Assembly (NCBI GenBank): GCA_900465675.1
Contig: UBJR01000005.1
Span: 372,001-436,000 of the forward strand
Direction of reading: 5' to 3'
Source of the DNA: Hyphomicrobiales bacterium
GTDB lineage: Bacteria > Pseudomonadota > Alphaproteobacteria > Rhizobiales > Rhizobiaceae
Length of the DNA: 64,000 bases
The translations under genes and the position numbers were made by a program. Under the pieces are notes generated by a model. The model made no database searches. It was not told the DNA's origin and saw only the letters and a program-made list of their open reading frames with translations. Of this stretch, positions 58,779 to 64,000 are shown piece after piece; position 1 is the stretch's first letter; each line of letters starts with the position of its first letter.

Positions 58779-59525
58779 TTAACGATGAAGGTTGGCGTCG
58801 CGCAACTCTTCGAAGCGCGCGGTGCTCTTCGACAGGTGATTGCGCAGCGCCTTGCGGGCGGCCGCTTCGTTGCCGTCGCGGATCGCGGCGAAAATCGCAT
58901 GGTGCTCCTTGCGCATCCGCTCGGCATGCTGCTCGCGCCCGGCCGCCGTCATCTTGTCGAGCCGGGCCCACTGGCGCGGCACCATCGCATTGCCGAACGT
59001 GTCGAACAGCCGTCCGTAATAGGAATTCTGCGTCGCAACGAGGATCGAGCGATGGAAGGCAAAGTCTTCCTCGGCGCCATAGCCGCCTTCGGCTATCGCC
59101 CGGTCCAGCGCATCGAGCCGGTCCTGCATGCGGACGATATCCTCCGGCGTGCGCCGGAGCGCCGCGAGACCGGCAGCCTCATATTCGATGCCGAGGCGCA
59201 ATTCGAGAACCCGCAGCACCTCGTCGATCGATTCCAGATCGTTGGGGATGATCGAAAAGGAACGCGGCGTCGGATCGTTGGAAACGAAGGCGCCGAGCCC
59301 CTGGCGGGTCGTAATCAAGCCTTTCGCACGCAACGTCGCAAGCGCCTCACGCACGATCGTGCGGCTGACGCCCGTCGCTTCCATGATCGCCTGCTCGGTC
59401 GGCAGCCGCTGGCCGGGCTTCAGATCGCCGGACTCGATCTGGGCGATCAGGCTGTCAGCCAGCCCGCTGCGCAGATTCGGCGTCTGCGGGATGGTGTTGA
59501 AAACGGCGTTGTCCCTGTCCTTCAT
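58779..59525 (-). CDS. GntR-family regulator with FCD domain
   Basis: The 248-residue protein starts at ATG 59525. It has a winged helix (LPTEQAIMEATGVSRTIVREALATL) and an FCD domain with histidines in FAFHRSILVATQN, EEHHAIFAAI-like KEHHAIFAAI and LRNHLSKS. It lies between larA and the larCEB operon, convergent with larA. It is the natural repressor for both through the palindrome at the importer promoter. No copy of that palindrome is seen in the 125-base gap before the larCEB operon. Confidence 0.87.
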   Translation of the reverse strand: MKDRDNAVFNTIPQTPNLRSGLADSLIAQIESGDLKPGQRLPTEQAIMEATGVSRTIVREALATLRAKGLITTRQGLGAFVSNDPTPRSFSIIPNDLESIDEVLRVLELRLGIEYEAAGLAALRRTPEDIVRMQDRLDALDRAIAEGGYGAEEDFAFHRSILVATQNSYYGRLFDTFGNAMVPRQWARLDKMTAAGREQHAERMRKEHHAIFAAIRDGNEAAARKALRNHLSKSTARFEELRDANLHR

Positions 59526-59650
59526 GCTGTCGCGACGTCCATTCTCGCCGTCAGGCGGCGGCCGGGGAATAATGCCGTTGCTACCGCATACCAGCACAAA
59601 AAGCAAAAGCCCGCCCGGCGGGGATAACCAGAACGAACGGGGAGGAAAGA

Positions 59651-60568
59651 ATGAAAGAGAAAATCGGCTTCATCGGTCTCGGTGCAATGGGATCAGGCAT
59701 GGCGGCCAATCTGCTGTCGAAAGGCTGGCCGCTGACCGTCATGGCCCACAGAAAGCGCGAGGCCGTCGAGCAGTTGAAGGCGCAGGGCGCCAGCGAAGCG
59801 GCGACGCCCAAGGCACTGGCGCTGGCATCGGATGTGGTGGTGCTCTGCGTCACCGGTTCCGAGGAAGTTCAGCAACTCCTGTCCGGTCCAGATGGCCTGC
59901 TCGCCTCCGGAAGGCGGATGCTTTTGATCGACTGCTCGACCTCCAACCCCGCCGTGACGATCAAGCTCGCTGCCGAACTTTCCGAGCAGGGCATCACGCT
60001 CGTCGATGCGCCACTCGCCAGAACGCCGAAGGAAGCAGCCGAAGGCAAGCTGGATGTGATGGCGGGAGGCTCTGCCGATGGCATTGCCCGCGCCCGGCCG
60101 ATCCTCGAAGCCTTCGCCGCCCGAATCATCGAGACCGGCCCTGCTGGCACCGGGCACACGATGAAGCTGCTCAACAACTTCGTGTCGATGGGTTACTCGG
60201 CGATCTATTCGGAAGCATTGATGATCGCCGCGAAGGCCGGGTTGACGCCTCAGGTATTCGACAGCGTGCTGCGCGGCAGCCGCATGGATTGCGGTTTCTA
60301 CCAGGCCTTCTTCGAATTCGTGTTGAACCGCAACGAAAACGCTCAGCGCTTTGCCATGGCCAACGCATTGAAGGACATGTCCTATCTGGCATCGCTGGCC
60401 CAAGCGCTTCAGGCGGTAAATCCGGTCGGCGCAGCCGTGCGCAACAGCTTTGCGACGGCGGTCGCCGCTGGCCATGGCCAATCCTTCGTGCCGGCCCTTT
60501 CGGATGTCATCGCGGCTGCAAACGGTGTCTCGCTGACTGAAGCAGCGGACGGAAAACAGGGCGGATGA
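59651..60568 (+). CDS. 3-hydroxyisobutyrate dehydrogenase-family NAD(P) oxidoreductase
   Basis: The 305-residue protein has IGFIGLGAMGSGMAANLL at the N-terminus for the dinucleotide and the catalytic lysine region HTMKLLNNFVSMG. The usual DAPVSGG substrate loop reads DAPLARTPKEA, so it is a divergent member. Relatives act on 3-hydroxyisobutyrate, tartronate semialdehyde, threonate or other beta-hydroxyacids. Its stop overlaps the larC start (ATGA), placing it at the head of the cofactor operon; it may oxidise a product or isomer made by LarA. Confidence 0.86.
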   Translation: MKEKIGFIGLGAMGSGMAANLLSKGWPLTVMAHRKREAVEQLKAQGASEAATPKALALASDVVVLCVTGSEEVQQLLSGPDGLLASGRRMLLIDCSTSNPAVTIKLAAELSEQGITLVDAPLARTPKEAAEGKLDVMAGGSADGIARARPILEAFAARIIETGPAGTGHTMKLLNNFVSMGYSAIYSEALMIAAKAGLTPQVFDSVLRGSRMDCGFYQAFFEFVLNRNENAQRFAMANALKDMSYLASLAQALQAVNPVGAAVRNSFATAVAAGHGQSFVPALSDVIAAANGVSLTEAADGKQGG

Positions 60569-61857
60569 CCGTGCTGGAAATTCACCTCGACCCCGTCGGC
60601 GGCATTGCAGGCGACATGTTCGTCGCAGCCCTGCTCGATCTCAGGCCGGACCTGAATACCGGCTTGCAGGCGGCGCTGAAACGCTGCCCGCTGATCGAAG
60701 ACGTCGGGTGCGAACTTGTGGCGCATCACGACGGCGTGCTGACCGGCAGCCGCTTCAAGGTGCATCATACTGAGCATGGGACGGATCACCCGCATGATCA
60801 CCATCATCATGACCATCACGGCCACCATCATCATGATCACGGTCATGCGGAGCACGATCACAGCCATGCAGGGCATCACCATCACGTCGCCTGGCGGGAC
60901 ATCCGCGATGCCCTGAGCCGTTCGGCGCTCGGCGGAGACACCATCCGCCACGCGACCGGCATCTTCGAAAAGCTGGCGGAAGCCGAAGCCAAGGTCCACG
61001 GCACGACACCCGAAGACATTGCCTTTCACGAGGTTGGCGCCTGGGATTCGATCGCCGACATCGTCTCTGCCGCCTGGCTGATAACGCAACTCGGCGCAGC
61101 GCATTGGAGCGTTGGTCCGGTCCCGCTCGGAAGCGGCCGGGTGAAGACCTCGCATGGACTGCTCCCGGTTCCGGCGCCGGCGACCGTGCACCTGCTAAAG
61201 GATTTCGATGTCATCGATGACGGGATCGGCGGCGAGCGCGTGACGCCAACGGGTGCCGCTATCCTTGCTTATCTTTGCGGGACAAAGACCGCACCCGGCC
61301 GAAGGGTCCTGAAGGCATCAAGCCATGGCTTCGGCACCAAGCCGCTCCCCGGCATCAGCAACTGCCTGCGGCTCCTGGCCTTCGAGCGCCGCGACGAGGT
61401 ATCAGGCTTCAACGGCACGGTGGCGGTGCTCGAATGCGAGATCGACGACCAGACTGGCGAAGACATCGCCCAGGCCGTCGACCGGCTGCGTAACCGGCCG
61501 GATGTGCGCGACGTCGTCCAGATGCCGGTCTTCGGCAAGAAGGGCCGGATGATGACCCATCTCCGGGTGCTTGCCGACCCATCGAAAAGCAGGGATGTCG
61601 CCGCCGCCATGCTCGACGAAACGACAACCATCGGCGTGCGCGCCACGACGGCTGAGCGGATGACGCTGAGCCGCGAGCAGGAAACGGTCGAGCACGCAGG
61701 AAAGATCTACGCCTTCAAGCTCGTCGACCGCCCCTCGGGCCGCACCGCCAAGCTCGAAGCCGACAACCTGACATCCACCCCGGGTGTCGCGGCACGCAAC
61801 AGCCTGAGGAGTCTTCTGGAGGGGCTGTTGAAACAAAAGAGAGGAGACCTGTTGTGA
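60565..61857 (+). CDS. larC: Nickel-pincer cofactor nickel-insertion protein LarC (unsplit, His-rich)
   Basis: This 430-residue protein inserts nickel into the pincer nucleotide using CTP. The start LDPVGGIAGDMFVAALLD (near residues 8-25), AFHEVGAWDSIADIV and the C-terminal part are typical of LarC/DUF111. In L. plantarum LarC is made by a programmed frameshift from two frames; here it is one continuous frame. Residues 67-107 hold 24 histidines in 41 positions, likely a nickel store or chaperone segment. It overlaps larE by four bases. Confidence 0.94.
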   Translation: MTVLEIHLDPVGGIAGDMFVAALLDLRPDLNTGLQAALKRCPLIEDVGCELVAHHDGVLTGSRFKVHHTEHGTDHPHDHHHHDHHGHHHHDHGHAEHDHSHAGHHHHVAWRDIRDALSRSALGGDTIRHATGIFEKLAEAEAKVHGTTPEDIAFHEVGAWDSIADIVSAAWLITQLGAAHWSVGPVPLGSGRVKTSHGLLPVPAPATVHLLKDFDVIDDGIGGERVTPTGAAILAYLCGTKTAPGRRVLKASSHGFGTKPLPGISNCLRLLAFERRDEVSGFNGTVAVLECEIDDQTGEDIAQAVDRLRNRPDVRDVVQMPVFGKKGRMMTHLRVLADPSKSRDVAAAMLDETTTIGVRATTAERMTLSREQETVEHAGKIYAFKLVDRPSGRTAKLEADNLTSTPGVAARNSLRSLLEGLLKQKRGDLL

Positions 61858-62645
61858 GAAAGGCTCTGGAGGAATGTCTCGCCTCGCTCGGCGACGTCTC
61901 GATCGCGGTCAGCGGCGGTATCGATTCGCTGACGCTGGCGGTCATTGCAACCCGGCTTCTCGGACCCGCACGCGTCAACATCATGCACGCGGTCTCGGCG
62001 GCGGTCCCCGGAGAGGCCACCGAACGCGTCAGGATGCTGGCGGACAGCGAGGGCTTTGACCTCGAGATTATCGATGCCGGCGAATTATCCGATCCGGATT
62101 ATCTCCGGAACCCCGTCAACCGCTGCTTCTTCTGCAAGGGCAATCTCTACGGTGCCATCGCCGCCCGGTCGAACCGTCAGCTGCTGTCGGGGACCAATCT
62201 CGACGATCTCGGCGAGTACCGGCCGGGGCTTGAGGCGGCCAAGAATTTCTCCGTCCGCCATCCCTTCGTCGAGGCCGGTATCGGCAAGCAGGCTGTGCGC
62301 CAGCTGGCGCGCGACGCGGGCCTCGGCGCGCTGTCGGAGCTGCCGGCCTCCCCCTGCCTCTCCAGCCGGATCGAAACCACGATCGCCATCGAGCCGGAAA
62401 TGCTGGAGGCCGTGCACCGGATCGAGACGTTCCTGACCGAGACGCTCAGACCTCAAACCGTCCGCTGCCGCATCAGGCGCAGCGGCATCGCCATCGAGCT
62501 TGATCGCGATGCGCTGGCACTGGCAACGGCAATGAACGACGTCGGCAACGACCTGCGCGGCATGCTGCCCGGCGCCTACAGGAACGGTCCGCTGACCTTC
62601 GAGCCATACCGCAATGGCAGCGCTTTCGTCGGTGCCAGGCCATGA
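61854..62645 (+). CDS. larE: Sulfur-transferring cofactor protein LarE
   Basis: The 263-residue PP-loop enzyme (SGGIDS at 20-25) activates the nucleotide and gives sulfur to the pincer cofactor. NRCFFCKGNLY (C91, C94) and SPCLSSR with C168 are family motifs; C168 matches the sacrificial cysteine of L. plantarum LarE. C205 is the only later cysteine, so a three-cysteine cluster of the type seen in iron-sulfur LarE proteins is not evident; this suggests the sacrificial mechanism. It starts at GTG overlapping larC. Confidence 0.93.
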   Translation: MRKALEECLASLGDVSIAVSGGIDSLTLAVIATRLLGPARVNIMHAVSAAVPGEATERVRMLADSEGFDLEIIDAGELSDPDYLRNPVNRCFFCKGNLYGAIAARSNRQLLSGTNLDDLGEYRPGLEAAKNFSVRHPFVEAGIGKQAVRQLARDAGLGALSELPASPCLSSRIETTIAIEPEMLEAVHRIETFLTETLRPQTVRCRIRRSGIAIELDRDALALATAMNDVGNDLRGMLPGAYRNGPLTFEPYRNGSAFVGARP

Positions 62646-63304
62646 CCGGCGATGCCGTCTTCGATTTCGCCCGGGCCGAGCGCATCGGCCTCAGCGAAGC
62701 CGTATTCTGTGCGGGCAAGACGCCGCAGCAGATTGCGGCGATCCTTCGAAGCGCCAGCGAGCGGGATGCCGGTCTGCTGCTCACGCGCCTCGACGACCAG
62801 AAGTTCGCGGCGCTCCCGAGTGAATTGAAGCCCGCCACGGACTGGTGCCCGCTGTCGCAAACCGCATTTTTCGGCCCGGTTCCGCCGGTATCCTTGACCC
62901 AAACCGTCGCGATCGTCGCAGCCGGAACCTCGGACGCACCGGCCGCCCGGGAAGCCGAGCGGACCCTTCGCCACGCAGGCGTCGAGGCATCCGTCATCAT
63001 CGATGTCGGGGTTGCCGGGCTCTGGCGGCTGATGGACAGGATCGAGGAGATCCGCCGCTTTCCCGTGGTCATCGCCGTTGCCGGCATGGACGCGGCGCTC
63101 GCAAGCGTTCTCGGCGGTCTGTACGGCGGCAGCCTGATCTGCGTGCCGACCTCGGTCGGCTATGGCGCGGCCGAAGAGGGCCGCACCGCACTCAACGCCA
63201 TGCTGGCCAGCTGCGCGCCGGGCATCGTCGTCACCAATATCGACAACGGCTACGGCGCCGCCTGCGCGGTGCTCCGCATGCTTGGTGTCATGAAGCTTCG
63301 CTGA
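62642..63304 (+). CDS. larB: Nicotinate-nucleotide carboxylase/hydrolase LarB
   Basis: The 220-residue protein carries out the first cofactor step, carboxylating nicotinic acid adenine dinucleotide. The C-terminal PurE-like part has AAGTSD (93-98), VAGMDAALASVLGGL (146-160), CVPTSVGYG (167-175) and TNIDNGYGAA (198-207). It completes larC, larE and larB in one operon, overlapping larE by four bases. The order differs from the L. plantarum operon. Confidence 0.94.
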   Translation: MTGDAVFDFARAERIGLSEAVFCAGKTPQQIAAILRSASERDAGLLLTRLDDQKFAALPSELKPATDWCPLSQTAFFGPVPPVSLTQTVAIVAAGTSDAPAAREAERTLRHAGVEASVIIDVGVAGLWRLMDRIEEIRRFPVVIAVAGMDAALASVLGGLYGGSLICVPTSVGYGAAEEGRTALNAMLASCAPGIVVTNIDNGYGAACAVLRMLGVMKLR

Positions 63305-63307
63305 TCA

Positions 63308-63328
63308 GGGAGCCGTCGAGCGGCTCCC
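63308..63328. terminator. Bidirectional terminator-like hairpin
   Basis: GGGAGCCG and CGGCTCCC form a perfect 8-base stem with a 5-base loop between the convergent stops of larB and the FAH-family gene. Only a short T-tract (CTTTCTC) follows. Confidence 0.55.
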
Positions 63329-63338
63329 CGAGGCTTTC

Positions 63339-64000
63339 TCAGGCAGCGTCCACAGTCAGCTGCGTCTGCTCGCCGAGACCGTCGATGCCGAGCTTTATCG
63401 TCTGCCCGGCCTTCAGGAACAGCGGCGGCTTCATGCCGAGGCCGACGCCCGGCGGCGTGCCCGTCGAGATGATATCGCCCGGCTGCAGGCTCATGAACTG
63501 CGAGATGTAGTGAACGAGGAAGGAGACGCCGAAGATCATCGTCTTCGTCGAGCCGTTCTGGCGCATCGTGCCATCGACGGACAGCCACATCTTCAGGTCT
63601 TGCGGATCGGCGATCTCGTCGCGCGTTACCATCCATGGGCCGATTGGGCCAAAGCTGTCGGCCGACTTCCCCTTGGTCCACTGCCCGCCGCGCTCGGCCT
63701 GAAATTCGCGCTCCGAAACGTCGTTGATCAGGCAGTAGCCGGCAACATGTTTCATCGCGTCGGCTTCCGAAACATAGCGGGCCTCGTCGCCGATGACGAT
63801 GCCGAGCTCGACTTCCCAGTCGGTCTTCTTCGACTTGCGCGGGATGATGACGTTGTCGTTCGGGCCGGTGATGGCGCTGGTGGCCTTCATGAACAGGATC
63901 GGCTCTTCGGGAATGGCCGCACCGGTCTCGGCAGCGTGGTCTGCATAGTTCAGGCCGACGCAGATGAACTTGCCGGTGCGCGAGACGCAGGGGCCATACC
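63339..64000 (-). CDS. Fumarylacetoacetate hydrolase-family protein (partial, 5' end outside window)
   Basis: The frame stays open to the right edge and reads, for example, FICVGLNYADHAAETG and then WEVELGIVIGD, INDVSEREFQ and GTPPGVGLGM, all family motifs; 219 complete codons, or 220 counting the stop, are in view. Members include 2,4-diketo-3-deoxy-L-fuconate hydrolase, which gives pyruvate and lactate, and ureidoglycolate lyase. With the AKR and fuconolactonase-like genes 12 kb away this fits oxidative 6-deoxysugar breakdown; the dehydratase and second dehydrogenase would be beyond the edge. Confidence 0.85.
   Translation of the reverse strand, partial: YGPCVSRTGKFICVGLNYADHAAETGAAIPEEPILFMKATSAITGPNDNVIIPRKSKKTDWEVELGIVIGDEARYVSEADAMKHVAGYCLINDVSEREFQAERGGQWTKGKSADSFGPIGPWMVTRDEIADPQDLKMWLSVDGTMRQNGSTKTMIFGVSFLVHYISQFMSLQPGDIISTGTPPGVGLGMKPPLFLKAGQTIKLGIDGLGEQTQLTVDAA

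Noticed and set aside
59526-59650. GntR operator before the larCEB operon
   Set aside because: TGCTACCGCATACCAGCA has only 4-base arms and does not match the palindrome at 52766.
60763-60885. CAT/CAC-rich tract in larC as a DNA repeat
   Set aside because: The pattern follows from coding a histidine-rich segment in frame; unit length and spacing are irregular.

Overview
The window reads as GC-rich alphaproteobacterial DNA, most likely from Rhizobium or a close relative (R. leguminosarum/etli, Agrobacterium, Sinorhizobium). The reasons are gene-dense operons with 4-base stop/start overlaps, strong codon bias that opens long antisense frames, many ABC importers each paired with a regulator, TGA-N9-TCA iron boxes of the RirA type, and a RIME-like palindromic intergenic repeat. 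About 60 genes are present. I saw no rRNA, tRNA, CRISPR array, transposase or phage gene.

Layout. 1-5.2 kb: end of a permease, a PotABCD-type ABC importer and a divergent FCD-GntR regulator. 5.2-8.7 kb: uxuA (mannonate dehydratase) and two Gfo/Idh/MocA oxidoreductases. 8.9-12.6 kb: EmrAB-type efflux pair and an EamA exporter. 12.7-17.5 kb: small hypothetical gene, M20 amidohydrolase, Ldh-family reductase, palindromic repeat, HypD-like DapA-family enzyme and its GntR regulator. 17.6-23.3 kb: a second DapA-family aldolase/lyase, GntR regulator, CUT1 sugar importer without an ATPase gene, and a YihV-like PfkB kinase. 23.3-26 kb: four overlapping phospholipid genes (PlsC, CdsA, small membrane protein, CDP-alcohol transferase). 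26-31.9 kb: CNNM/CorC protein, nucleotidyltransferase plus metallophosphoesterase pair, glyoxalase, FAH-family hydrolase and small proteins. 31.9-35.7 kb: TonB siderophore receptor, LysR regulator and an orphan hypothetical gene. 35.7-42.1 kb: XRE-cupin regulator and an operon for uptake and breakdown of an amino-acid-like compound (ornithine cyclodeaminase family, aminotransferase, PAAT importer without ATPase, M20 peptidase). 42.1-45.6 kb: methylmalonyl-CoA mutase and an Fsr-type exporter. 45.9-49.8 kb: ferric-iron FbpABC importer.

49.8-64 kb is the most interesting part. A sugar-oxidation set (aldo/keto reductase, fuconolactonase-like amidohydrolase, second aldo/keto reductase) diverges from a Liv-type ABC importer whose last gene overlaps larA, a homologue of the nickel-pincer lactate racemase. 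A GntR regulator follows, then a four-gene operon of a 3-hydroxyisobutyrate-dehydrogenase-like enzyme with larC, larE and larB, so all three genes for the nickel-pincer cofactor are present. A partial FAH-family hydrolase, of the kind that cleaves 2,4-diketo-3-deoxy acids, runs off the end. The importer promoter is a clear TTGACA-17-TATCAG followed at once by the 17-base palindrome GGGTTGTACGACAACCC, a fitting FCD-GntR operator. I read the locus as a regulated system that imports a hydroxy or sugar acid and racemises or epimerises it with a nickel-pincer enzyme; the substrate cannot be told from sequence alone.

A pattern across the window is that palindromes sit near the promoters of several regulator-linked operons and that stable hairpins follow most of the genes for periplasmic binding proteins.
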